From Cesiribacter andamanensis AMV16 (GTDB taxonomy: Bacteria > Bacteroidota > Bacteroidia > Cytophagales > Cyclobacteriaceae): 64,000 nt of DNA. The stretch is taken from NCBI RefSeq assembly GCF_000348925.1, contig NZ_AODQ01000003.1, positions 1 to 64,000 on the forward strand, written 5' to 3'. Both the position numbers and the translations under genes were made by a program. Positions 40,699 through 48,895 of this stretch are shown piece by piece (within the stretch, counting starts at the first letter, position 1; each line of letters begins with the position of its first letter). Under the pieces are notes generated by a model. The model was not told the origin of the DNA and ran no database searches. It was given only the letters and a program-made list of their open reading frames with translations.

Positions 40699-41802
40699 CT
40701 AGGCCAGCAGCGCAAATTTTTTGCCCGGCAGGGCACGCACAAGGCCTCGTAGCTCCAGCTCCAGCAGCAGGCCAGCCAGCTGCGAAAGGGGTACCTGGCT
40801 GCGCCAGCTAAGCTCATCGATCTGGTAGCCGCCGGCCTGCTGCTGCAACAATTCCACTACGGCCCGCTCGGCAGGGCTTAAGTCTGGCGGCAACTCCTGC
40901 AGGCTGGGGTTTGCGGGTGCTGCTTCGTTCCAGCGCAGCTCCTCTACCACATCGGCTACGGAGGTGTACAGGTGGGCCTGCTGGCGCCGAATTAGCTGGT
41001 GGCAGCCGGCCGAGGCCTCGCTGTGCAGGCTGCCGGGTACGGCAAATACCTCCCGGTTGTAGTCCAGGGCCAGGTTGGCAGTGATCAGGGCACCCCCTTT
41101 ACTGGTGGCCTCTACCACAATGACGGCATCGGCCAGGCCGGCAATGATGCGGTTTCGGGCGGGAAAATTAAAGGCATCGGGTTGCGTGCCATAGGGATAT
41201 TCGGTGAGCAGACCACCCTGTTTGAGCATCTCAACCGCCGTAGCCCGGTGGGTAGCGGGGTAAAGGATATCCGGTCCGCTGGCCATGACCCCTACCGTAG
41301 GCAAGCCTGCCCGCAGCGCAGCACGGTGGGCTACAATATCAATGCCATAGGCCAGTCCGCTTACAATCAGGGGGTTATGCGGGGCAATGCCCTCCAGCAG
41401 CTGCTCGGTAATGGCCTTGCCATAGGGGGTAGAACGCCGGGTGCCAACAATGGCTAGTGTTTTGGGAAGGTTGAGCAGGCCGGCGCCACGGTAGTAGAGC
41501 ACATAGGGAGCATCGGGAATCTGCTTAAGGCGGTGGGGGTAGTCGGGATCGGTATAGGCCAGTATGTGGAGACCTTCTTTTTGGGCCCGTTCCACAATTC
41601 GTTCGGCTTCCCGCAGCGGGCTGGGATCGGCCAGGGCTTCAAGCGTTTTGCTGCCAATGCCCGGCACGCGGCTGAGTTTGTTTCTGGGTGAGCTGAAGAC
41701 CCGGCTGGCGGCTCCACTGTAGCTAACCAGCTGTTTGGCCAGCAGGGGGCCAACCCCCATAACCTGCGATAGGGCTACCTGGTACAGCTTTTCATTGTCC
41801 AT
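40699..41802 (-). CDS. dprA: DNA-processing protein DprA
   Basis: This 367-residue protein loads RecA on incoming single-stranded DNA during natural transformation. It has an N-terminal helix-hairpin-helix region (QVMGVGPLLAKQLVSYSG) and the Rossmann-type core (LAIVGTRRSTPYGKAITEQL, then IVSGLAYGIDIVAHRAAL, FPARNRIIAGLADAVIVVEA and SGCH-like SEASAGCHQLI). A C-terminal winged-helix domain (PAERAVVELLQQQAGGYQID) is followed by LELELRGLVRALPGKKF. It lies 16 bases downstream of a MerR regulator gene. Confidence 0.95.
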   Translation of the reverse strand: MDNEKLYQVALSQVMGVGPLLAKQLVSYSGAASRVFSSPRNKLSRVPGIGSKTLEALADPSPLREAERIVERAQKEGLHILAYTDPDYPHRLKQIPDAPYVLYYRGAGLLNLPKTLAIVGTRRSTPYGKAITEQLLEGIAPHNPLIVSGLAYGIDIVAHRAALRAGLPTVGVMASGPDILYPATHRATAVEMLKQGGLLTEYPYGTQPDAFNFPARNRIIAGLADAVIVVEATSKGGALITANLALDYNREVFAVPGSLHSEASAGCHQLIRRQQAHLYTSVADVVEELRWNEAAPANPSLQELPPDLSPAERAVVELLQQQAGGYQIDELSWRSQVPLSQLAGLLLELELRGLVRALPGKKFALLA

Positions 41803-41818
41803 ACCCTACAAACCGTTC

Positions 41819-42157
41819 TCAGGGCATGCTGTTCTTTAGCTCGTCCAGAAAAACACGGATCTCTTTGAGGGAATCGATCAACTTGAGGCGGTCCTGCAGA
41901 TGGGGCTGGTTGTTTTTGAGCATGTCTTTGGCGCCCTGCAGTGTAAAGCCTTTCTCCTTTACCAGGTGGTAAATGAGCTTTACATTTTCAATATCTTCCC
42001 GGGTAAACTGGCGGTTCCCCTTGCGGTTTTTCTTGGGCTTGATGATGTCAAACTCATTTTCCCAAAACCGGATCAGCGAGGTGGTAACGTTCAGCTGGGT
42101 AGCTACTTCGCCAATCGAAAAATATTTCTTCTCTATTTTCTTTTCTTTGTACGCCAC
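41819..42157 (-). CDS. MerR-family transcriptional regulator
   Basis: This 112-residue regulator uses a GTG start at 42157. The winged helix-turn-helix is YFSIGEVATQLNVTTSLIRF with WENEFDIIKPKKNRKGNRQF and TREDIENVKLIYHLV, the standard MerR DNA-binding domain. The C-terminal part is a helix for dimerisation without cysteines for metal sensing. Short MerR proteins of this type precede dprA in many Bacteroidetes. The two genes probably form one operon, and the regulator's target is unknown. Confidence 0.92.
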   Translation of the reverse strand: MAYKEKKIEKKYFSIGEVATQLNVTTSLIRFWENEFDIIKPKKNRKGNRQFTREDIENVKLIYHLVKEKGFTLQGAKDMLKNNQPHLQDRLKLIDSLKEIRVFLDELKNSMP

Positions 42158-42441
42158 GGTGCTCTGGTTTGCTTATCGTACAATCCTATTGTTCAGCTGC
42201 AAAGGTACTTCAGGAAACGCTTCTGCCGAATCTTTTGCTGCATTTTAAATTAATTCTTTCAACAGTTCAAGCTAAATTACTGATGTTCAATTAATTAGAA
42301 TGCATATGAAAGCATTCTGCCAGTGCTGAAGGTACTGCCAATTGCTGTAAAGAAAGTCAGGGGCATGCTTGCATGCTTCCCTTAAAAATAACAACTTTTA
42401 GGCCTGTCAAAAAAGCGGCAGGCCGTAAATCTTTATCCACA

Positions 42442-43411
42442 ATGGAGCATGTACCTGCTTTGGCAGCTTCCGGACAACTGCTCAGCCGCCTGGCGCCTAC
42501 CCCCAGCGGATTTTTGCATAAGGGCAATGGGTTTTCATTTGTTCTCACCTGGCTGCTGATGCGCGCAGGGGGTGGCAAGCTGCTGCTGCGCATTGATGAT
42601 GCCGACGCCGGCCGCACCCGCCCCGAATTTCTGGACGATATTTTCCGGAGCCTGGACTGGCTGGGCCTGGACTGGGACCTGGGCCCGCAGAGCCCCGATG
42701 ACTTTCTGGCGCGCTACTCACAGGGCCTGCGCTACTCCCTCTACCACCAGCTGCTGGAGGGCCTGCAGCAGCAGGGGGTGCTCTATGCCTGCCGCTGCAG
42801 CCGCAAGCAGATTGCCGAACAGTATACCGATGGCATATACAGGGGCAGCTGCCGGCAAAAGTCCATTTCCCTGAAGGCAGTTGGTGTTAGCTGGCGAATT
42901 CGGGTAGCCGAAAAAGAAGTCTGTTTTCAGGAAGCGGCTATGGGCAGGCGCTGCCTGGACCTGGCCCGGCAAATGGGCGATTTTGCCGTAGGCCGAAAGG
43001 ATGGCCTGCCGGCCTATCAGGTTGCGTCCCTGGCCGATGACCTTCACTGGGGTGTCAACTACATTGTGCGAGGAGAAGATCTGTTGTATTCCACGGCAGC
43101 ACAGCAGTACCTGGCCCGGCTGCTGGCCAATGGAGCTGGACTTAGCCCTTTAGGCCAGCAGGCCGCTGCATTCTTGAACATTCCTTTTCTGCATCATCCC
43201 CTGCAACTGGATGAGCAGGGGCAAAAGCTCTCCAAATCGGCGGGCAGCACAGCCCTTAAAAGCCTGACGCGAAGCCGGAGGGTCGCCGCTGCCCGTTTAC
43301 GCCCTTGTAGCCGACTACCTGCAGCTACCACCGGATGCGGCTGCCTCCCTGCCTGATCTGCTAACAGCGGCCCAGACCAGTTCTACTGTTCGACAGCTTA
43401 TCAGGGTGTAA
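42442..43411 (+). CDS. gluQ: Glutamyl-Q tRNA(Asp) synthetase-like protein (frameshifted near the end)
   Basis: This truncated glutamyl-tRNA synthetase paralogue transfers glutamate to queuosine in tRNA-Asp. The HIGH-like motif is APTPSGFLHKGN, with LLLRIDDADAGRTRPEF and, after CRCSRKQI, a reduced zinc site. VRGEDLLYSTAAQQYL and the KMSKS-like QKLSKSAGS follow, with no anticodon-binding domain. The frame breaks around 43260-43275. Removing one base there restores REAGGSPLPVYALVADYLQL and an ending RQLIRV at 43411, giving about 322 residues. The start is the ATG at 42442. Confidence 0.87.
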
Positions 43412-43425
43412 GGGGTCCGGCACAA

Positions 43426-43455
43426 AAAAGGCAGCTCCGGATAGAGCTGCCTTTT
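43426..43455. terminator. Bidirectional terminator between gluQ and the barrel gene
   Basis: aaaaggcagctc (43426-43437) pairs with gagctgcctttt (43444-43455) around a six-base loop, with A- and T-runs on both sides. It serves the rightward gluQ and the leftward gene at 43464. Confidence 0.85.
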
Positions 43456-43463
43456 GGCGTAAA

Positions 43464-43967
43464 TTACAGATTGCTGATCAGGAAGCGCAGGCTCAGGGCC
43501 ACATCATCAAACCAGAGCCCCTGGTGGCCGATCAGGTTTAGGCCCGGTTTCCAGTCTACCCCCAGGCTAAAGGGAATTTCCCGGAAGGAGTATTCCAGGC
43601 CCAGGATCAGGTCGGCCCCAAGTACGGTATGATTCACCTCATCATGATCATCAAACCAGGGGTGGTTGCGCCAGTGACGGTGCCGGTGGTTGTTCCAGAC
43701 CCCTACGTGGGCCCCTAAGCCGCCATAGTACTGCAGCTGCTTTATCTGAAAGGCGGTAGCATGCTTTTCGTACAGGCCTGTAAGGAGTATGCCACCCCAG
43801 CGGGGCGATACGATGCCTTCTATAGCCGTATTGCTGTTAACAAAGTGCTTTACGGTAATTCCGTAAATATAGCCGCCCCGCAGACCTACACCGGTTTTGT
43901 AATTCTGTGCCCAAAGCGGCGTTGCCGAAAGCAGCAGGGCTGCCAGCGGAAGGATGATCCATTTCAT
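43464..43967 (-). CDS. Small outer-membrane beta-barrel protein, hypothetical
   Basis: This 167-residue protein has a signal peptide ending at LWAQ (about residue 21). Its beta-strand-rich body includes TGVGLRGGYIYGITVKHFVN, YYGGLGAHVGVW, then GADLILGLEYSFREIPFSLG and a final VALSLRFLISNL. This is typical of eight-stranded OmpX/PorT-like barrels. A His/Asn/Arg-rich insertion (WNNHRHRHWRNHPWFDDHD) may be an extracellular loop able to bind metal. The function is unknown. Confidence 0.8.
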   Translation of the reverse strand: MKWIILPLAALLLSATPLWAQNYKTGVGLRGGYIYGITVKHFVNSNTAIEGIVSPRWGGILLTGLYEKHATAFQIKQLQYYGGLGAHVGVWNNHRHRHWRNHPWFDDHDEVNHTVLGADLILGLEYSFREIPFSLGVDWKPGLNLIGHQGLWFDDVALSLRFLISNL

Positions 43968-44017
43968 GGCTGAAAAAATTGATACTATCCTTCTATACGC
44001 AGCTTTGGGCGGCAGGA

Positions 44018-44479
44018 TTACAGACCGCGAAACAGGCGGGCGCTTTCGGCCCAGGGAATGCGGCTTAGCATTAAAATAAGGGCAATGGTATACCAGATGG
44101 CCTGTGTTTTATGTTTGGCCAGATCGCTCACCGCTTTTTTGGCTTTGCTGCGGCCTATCTGGGCCACAACCACGGCTATGATGTTCACCAGAATGTGCTC
44201 AACAGCCCAGAAACGCAGGTAAGAATCCTTCATGGCAGCGCCAAAGTCTCCAAAAGCCTGCTGGGTATAAGGGCTCAGAAACACATAGAGCACCAGACCA
44301 ATGAGCAGGTTCAGGTGCAGCAGGCCCATAAAGCCGGCCGATAGGCCGTTATCGCCTTTCAGGTAGGGCTTGTTGCCCTGCCAGCCGGCAAAGGATTTGA
44401 AGATCACCACCAGTCCGATAATAAGAATGAACCAGCGGATCCAGGAATGGAGAAAAAGAAAAATCTCGTATGCGCTCAT
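44018..44479 (-). CDS. Four-helix membrane protein (cytochrome b-like family of Bacteroidetes)
   Basis: This 153-residue integral membrane protein has four hydrophobic helices: the first contains LFLHSWIRWFILIIGLVVIF, then FMGLLHLNLLIGLVLYVFLS, FWAVEHILVNIIAVVVAQIG and AIWYTIALILMLSRIPW. A His lies in or near each of the first three helices (LHSWIRW, LLHLNL, VEHILV), as in a group of small Bacteroidetes proteins often labelled cytochrome b. Heme binding is possible but not proven. Confidence 0.7.
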   Translation of the reverse strand: MSAYEIFLFLHSWIRWFILIIGLVVIFKSFAGWQGNKPYLKGDNGLSAGFMGLLHLNLLIGLVLYVFLSPYTQQAFGDFGAAMKDSYLRFWAVEHILVNIIAVVVAQIGRSKAKKAVSDLAKHKTQAIWYTIALILMLSRIPWAESARLFRGL

Positions 44480-44574
44480 GTGGGTTGAATTTTTGCGACA
44501 AGATAAGCAGGAAGGGGTACTGCACCAAACAATCCGGGCAGGCAGACGCTTTATCTAGGTAAAAGAATACCACC

Positions 44575-44997
44575 ATGATCGATAATCTCTTAACGGAATT
44601 AAAAGGGGCCCTGCGGCAGGACGTAAAGCAGAAAACTGGCCTGGAACAAGATAAAGCAGACCAGGCCATAGAACTGGCCGGTCAGAGCGCCAAAGAAGTG
44701 GCCGAGGAGGAAGTAAGCCGGGGCAATATACAGGGCCTGATGCAGCTGGTGGGCAACAAGGGAGGAGAGACCCATGCCAACCCGCTGGTATCCAAGATCG
44801 GGGCCAATTTTGTGGGCAAACTGGTAAGTCAGCTGGGCCTCACCCCTGAGGTGGCCAAGCAGGTAGAGGGGGTGGTAGTACCGCTGATGGTGCGTTTTGT
44901 ATCGCAGCGCTTTCAGGAAGGGGGAGGCATGGGCGCCCTCAGCAGCCTGATGGGGGGCGGCCTTGGCGGAATGCTGGGCGGATTCTTTAAAAAGTAA
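44575..44997 (+). CDS. Hypothetical helical protein (DUF937-like)
   Basis: This 140-residue cytosolic protein is predicted to be mostly helical with a glycine/methionine-rich C-terminus (GGGMGALSSLMGGGLGGMLG). The body contains LKGALRQDVKQKTGLEQDKA and LVSKIGANFVGKLVSQLGLT, which recalls DUF937/YidB-type proteins. No signal peptide is present. The function is unknown. It is divergent from the four-helix membrane gene. Confidence 0.65.
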   Translation: MIDNLLTELKGALRQDVKQKTGLEQDKADQAIELAGQSAKEVAEEEVSRGNIQGLMQLVGNKGGETHANPLVSKIGANFVGKLVSQLGLTPEVAKQVEGVVVPLMVRFVSQRFQEGGGMGALSSLMGGGLGGMLGGFFKK

Positions 44998-45010
44998 GGG
45001 GTAGACTACT

Positions 45011-45059
45011 GGACAATGGACAATAGACAATGGACGATAGACAATAGATTTTAGACAAT
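45011..45059 (+). repeat. Seven-copy heptamer tandem repeat
   Basis: Seven consecutive 7-base units follow without gaps: GGACAAT twice, AGACAAT, GGACGAT, AGACAAT, AGATTTT, AGACAAT. It lies just after a stop codon in a non-coding spacer. The reverse complement gives TCTATTG-type units with the same TCTA core as the metH-metF arrays. Such tandem heptamers can vary in copy number. Confidence 0.8.
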
Positions 45060-45203
45060 AGGGTATACGGATAGATACTAGAGGCAGGGTTAGCGTTTTT
45101 GGACATTTTGCGCTAGCCCGCGCCCAAAGACAATAGGCTATGAGTACAGCTGCAGGGAGGTACAGGTTCCGGGCGGCAGATCAGGGTCTGTTGTCTTTTT
45201 TTA

Positions 45204-45665
45204 TTACAGATCGATGAGCGTATAATAAGGGCCTTGTTTGCGGATGCGCAGGTAATGTACCTCCCCCTGCTCACCCCGATTAAAATAGCCCGTAAAGCGG
45301 TGAATGGTGCTGCCGTTTGGGGCAAAAATGTTGAGCTCATAATCGGTGGTGCGGCTTACGTCGATGGCGCCAATGTAAATATCGTAGGTGCCATCCCGGT
45401 ATACATCCCGCAGGTGTACCTCCTCAAACTGGCGCAGGCTTTCGGAAGCGGCAATGGGAGTGGAGCCCAGATCCAGGTACAAGTCCAGATCGGTTTCGTA
45501 GAGCGCCTGGCTGGCGCTGCCACCGGTAGTCCACTCCAGTTGTATGATCAGGCCCTGGTGGCTGCTAAGGGTATAGGCGGGCACTACAGGGTCTTTATCG
45601 CGGCTGCAGGAGGCAGTGAGAAAAATCAGCAGCAGAAGGGTCAGGGGATGCAGGAAGCGTTTCAT
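45204..45665 (-). CDS. Hypothetical lipoprotein
   Basis: A 153-residue lipoprotein when started at the ATG at 45665 (MKRFLHPLTLLLLIFL), with lipobox TASC (Cys about 20). An earlier in-frame start exists but would place the signal segment internally. The mature domain is beta-rich and contains GLIIQLEWTTGGSASQALYE and ETDLDLYLD, then GTYDIYIGAIDV and YELNIFAPNG. This matches the pre-peptidase/PPC-like style of C-terminal beta-sandwiches only loosely. The function is unknown. Confidence 0.72.
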   Translation of the reverse strand: MKRFLHPLTLLLLIFLTASCSRDKDPVVPAYTLSSHQGLIIQLEWTTGGSASQALYETDLDLYLDLGSTPIAASESLRQFEEVHLRDVYRDGTYDIYIGAIDVSRTTDYELNIFAPNGSTIHRFTGYFNRGEQGEVHYLRIRKQGPYYTLIDL

Positions 45666-45799
45666 AAACAAGGCAGGTTTGGTAAAGGAACGGGCCTGAG
45701 TTGTGCAGGCATCAGGTCCTATCACTACTATCTGCAAAGCTTGGGCCAAACCGGAGAAAGGTTCCGCAAGGAGCAGAAATATTTTTTAATGGCTTCTTC

Positions 45800-45834
45800 A
45801 AAAAAAGGGAGCTGCTCCCTATGGAACAGCTCCC
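45800..45834 (-). terminator. Terminator of pgk
   Basis: On the minus strand, gggagctg (complement of 45827-45834) pairs with cagctccc (complement of 45807-45814), followed by a run of seven T. It begins 25 bases past the pgk stop codon. Confidence 0.85.
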
Positions 45835-45858
45835 TCACCTGTAGATACTAGCCAATCC

Positions 45859-47046
45859 CTACTTACCCAGGGCGGTAACGCCGGGCAGCTCTTTGCCTTC
45901 AAAATATTCCAGCAGGGCGCCGCCGCCGGTTGATACATAGCTTACACGCTCACCAAAACCCAGCTGGTTTACAGCTGCGGCCGAATCGCCCCCGCCTATG
46001 AGGGAGAAGGCGCCTTTTTCGGTAGCTTCTACTACGGCCTTAGCCACCGTGCGGGTACCTTCGGCAAATTTTTCCATCTCAAATACCCCCATGGGTCCGT
46101 TCCAGAGAATGGTTTTGGATTCGCGGATGGTACGCATAAAGATCTCCTGTGCCTCAGGTCCTATGTCAAGGCCCATCCAGCCATCGGGGATGGCGTGGTT
46201 GCTGGCTACCTGAGTATTGGCATCTTTGTCAAACTTGTCGGCAATGATAGAGTCGATGGGCAGCTTGATCTCTACCCCCTTCTCCTTGGCCTTTTTAATA
46301 AGGCTGTTGGCCAGCTCAATTTTGTCTTCCTCTACCAGTGAATTGCCCGTTTGGCCACCAAAAGCCCGAAAGAAGGTGTAGGACATGCCACCGCCTATGA
46401 TGAGGTTATCCACACTGTCCAGCAGCTTTTCGATGATCTCGATCTTGTCGGAGATCTTGGCGCCGCCCATGATGGCGGTAAAGGGGCGCTCGGGATTACC
46501 AAATACCTTTTCGGCATTGTCCAGCTCGGCCTGCATCACATAGCCGGCTACTTTATCGGGCACAAAGCGAGCCATTACAGCTGTAGAGGCATGAGCCCGA
46601 TGGGCGGTACCAAAGGCATCCATTACCCATACATCGCCCAGCTGGGCCAATTCCCGGGCAAAGCTTTCATCACCTTTTTCTTCCTGTTTGTGGAAGCGCA
46701 GGTTTTCCAGCAGCAGCACCTGACCGGGCTGCAGCGCCTGGGCTTTCTGGCGGGCTTCGTCGCCAATGCAGTCGGAGGCAAACTGTACGTCTCTGCCCAG
46801 CTCCTTTTTCAGGTAGGGGAGTAGGTGCTTGAGAGAGAATTTCTCCTCAGGCCCTTCCTTGGGGCGGCCCAGGTGGGACATCAGGATCACCGAACCCCCA
46901 TCGCTCAGGATCTTATTGATGGTGGGGAGCGCCGCTTTCAGGCGGGTATCGTCTGTGATTTCATGCTGCTTGTTCAGGGGTACATTAAAATCGACCCGTA
47001 CCAGGGCCCGCTTTCCTGAAAAATCGTATTGATCTAGCGTTTTCAT
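45859..47046 (-). CDS. pgk: Phosphoglycerate kinase
   Basis: This 395-residue glycolytic enzyme exchanges phosphate between 1,3-bisphosphoglycerate and ADP. It begins with the family motif [14 protein letters not shown], then SHLGRPKEG (substrate loop), [16 protein letters not shown] and [14 protein letters not shown]. The nucleotide domain shows [37 protein letters not shown] and the C-terminal [19 protein letters not shown]. The length is normal. It is the last gene of a leftward series (T9SS cargo, TPR lipoprotein, Sua5-type gene, pgk). Confidence 0.97.
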   Translation of the reverse strand: MKTLDQYDFSGKRALVRVDFNVPLNKQHEITDDTRLKAALPTINKILSDGGSVILMSHLGRPKEGPEEKFSLKHLLPYLKKELGRDVQFASDCIGDEARQKAQALQPGQVLLLENLRFHKQEEKGDESFARELAQLGDVWVMDAFGTAHRAHASTAVMARFVPDKVAGYVMQAELDNAEKVFGNPERPFTAIMGGAKISDKIEIIEKLLDSVDNLIIGGGMSYTFFRAFGGQTGNSLVEEDKIELANSLIKKAKEKGVEIKLPIDSIIADKFDKDANTQVASNHAIPDGWMGLDIGPEAQEIFMRTIRESKTILWNGPMGVFEMEKFAEGTRTVAKAVVEATEKGAFSLIGGGDSAAAVNQLGFGERVSYVSTGGGALLEYFEGKELPGVTALGK

Positions 47047-47119
47047 GTAAAAGTATAGGTTAGAATGTAGTGCTCAAGATACGCAAAGGGGTATAGGCAA
47101 AAGGTGATAAAGATCACCC

Positions 47120-48113
47120 TTAAGGAGTTTCTTTTCGGGTCTCGGGTTTCAGCTGGCTGTCTGCCTGACGGCTTCCGGCCGAGGCGCGCCTGAGGCGGTC
47201 GTTGATAGCGCGGCCCAGGCCATAATCAGGCACTTCTTCGGCCAGGATGAGGCTCACCGGCAGGCTGTCCAGCAGGCGCAGGGCCTTAAACAGGTTGCGC
47301 GCGGCTTCGCCCAGATCGCCGGCGGGCGAGAGGGTGGTCTGGCAGGTTTCGGGATAGGAATCTTTAAAAGAGAGCACTCCCACCCCCTTTTTGCCATGCT
47401 CCCGGATCAGGTCCTGCAGCTTGCCCAGCAGCAGGGGCTTGCGGGGAGCATAGTGCCCCTCCAGCTGGCCCGGAGCCACGGGGTTGGAGCTGCTGTGCGC
47501 CATCACTTCCAGTTTTGGCACCAGCTGCTGAATATCCTCCAGCTCCATCCCGCCCAGGCGGTGTATGATCACTGTATCCCCCCTAAAGCCCAGGATGGTA
47601 CTTTCTACCCCTACTTCGCAGGGGCCGCCATCCAGAATGTAGGGGATGAATTCGCCCAGTTGCTCGGCTACATGCTGGGCCGTGGTAGGCGAAATATAGC
47701 CAAAGGGGTTGGCACTGGGGCTGCCAGCGGAAAGGGCAGTTGCTCCAGCAGCGCCTGGCTCAGGGGGTGGCGGGGCATGCGAACCCCTACGGTGGGGAGG
47801 CCCGAGCTTACCAGGTCCGGGATATTCTTCTTGGCAGAATAAGCGTAAGGGGGCCGGGCCAGAAGCGCTCGGCCAGCGCATAGGCCGTATCGGGTATTTC
47901 CTGCACAAACTCCAGGGCTGCCTGTAGCGAAGGGGTATGCACAATTAGGGGGTCGAAGCTGGGCCGGCGCTTTACTTCAAAAATGCGCAGCACCGCTTTT
48001 TCAGAATAGGCATTGCCAGCCAGTCCGTAGACGGTTTCGGTGGGGATTGCTACCAGGTCTTCTTCCATCAGGAAGCGAACAGCCTGCTGCAGGTCGGTGC
48101 CTATTTGTGCCAT
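47120..48113 (-). CDS. L-threonylcarbamoyladenylate synthase, Sua5 type (two frameshifts)
   Basis: Makes threonylcarbamoyl-AMP for the t6A37 modification of tRNAs. The YrdC domain starts VAIPTETVYGLAGNAYSEKA. The sequence breaks near 47826-47832 (one A missing on the coding strand, at LILP) and again at 47717-47720 (one C missing). Restoring both bases gives PDLVSSGLPTVGVRMPRHP and then LAAPSANPFGYISPTTAQHV in one chain of about 331 residues. VGVESTILGF and the Sua5 C-terminal domain (GVLSFKDSY, then YGLGRAINDRL) follow. The length shows the long Sua5 form rather than the short TsaC. Confidence 0.87.
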
Positions 48114-48144
48114 ATTCTAGAAATCCGGAAAGCGGCGCTTATGT

Positions 48145-48855
48145 TTAAGAACATACGCTTTGGGCCGCTACGGTGCCTTCCTGATGGCCCAGTTGGGCAG
48201 CCTGTTTGTACAGGGTGCAGGCCTGGGCAAGGTCATTCTGCCGCTGGGCGATGTTGCCCAGCAGGTAGAAGGCTTCGCCACGCTGCTTGTCAAGCCGCAC
48301 GCTTTCCAGCAGGTGCCGGCTGGCCTGCTCCAGGCTGTCCTGGGCGTAGTAGATTTTGCCGGCATTGAGCTGCACCAGGGCATCCAGGGGGGCCTGCTCC
48401 AGGGCCAGTTTAATGTCCTGGAGGGCGGCCGCCAGATTATCCATGTCAAAAAGCACCACAGCCCGGTTCAGGTAGGCATCGGCCACATCGGGTTTCAGGC
48501 GAATGGCTTCGTTGTAGTCCTGCAGGGCGGCCGGCAGATCGCCCACTTCCCGGCGGGCATTGGCCCGGTTGTACCAGAAGCGGTAATCGCCGCTGTTGTA
48601 GCGGATGGCCTGGGAAAAATCGGAGATGGCATCCTGCGGCTGGCTGCTCTCCAGGTGGGCTACTCCCCGCATGTTGTAGGCCGTGGCTTCTTCGGGATTA
48701 TCTTCCAGAAAGGAATTCAGGGTTTGGATGGCTTGCTGGTACTGGCCATCCTGCAGCTGCTGGCGGCTTTGGCTTAACTTTTCTTCATTAGAAGGGCCGC
48801 AGGCGCTAAGCAATAGCGCCCCCAGCAGAACTATAATGGAGCAGGTTTTTTGCAT
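48145..48855 (-). CDS. TPR lipoprotein
   Basis: A 236-residue lipoprotein from the ATG at 48855 (MQKTCSIIVLLGALLLSACG), with lipobox LSAC. About six tetratricopeptide repeats follow, for example AIQTLNSFLEDNPEEATAYN, AISDFSQAIRYNSGDYRFWY and ALQDYNEAIRLKPDVADAYL. It probably acts as an outer-membrane scaffold. It lies between a T9SS cargo gene (40 bases) and the Sua5 gene (31 bases). Confidence 0.88.
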   Translation of the reverse strand: MQKTCSIIVLLGALLLSACGPSNEEKLSQSRQQLQDGQYQQAIQTLNSFLEDNPEEATAYNMRGVAHLESSQPQDAISDFSQAIRYNSGDYRFWYNRANARREVGDLPAALQDYNEAIRLKPDVADAYLNRAVVLFDMDNLAAALQDIKLALEQAPLDALVQLNAGKIYYAQDSLEQASRHLLESVRLDKQRGEAFYLLGNIAQRQNDLAQACTLYKQAAQLGHQEGTVAAQSVCS

Positions 48856-48895
48856 GCTGCAAAGATAGAGGGGCATTTGGTAAAACAAAAAGAGG

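Noticed and set aside
42297-42318. Seven-pair hairpin between merR and gluQ
   Set aside because: Short, AT-rich and without a T-run; it lies between divergent genes, so it cannot be a terminator and there is no evidence for an operator.
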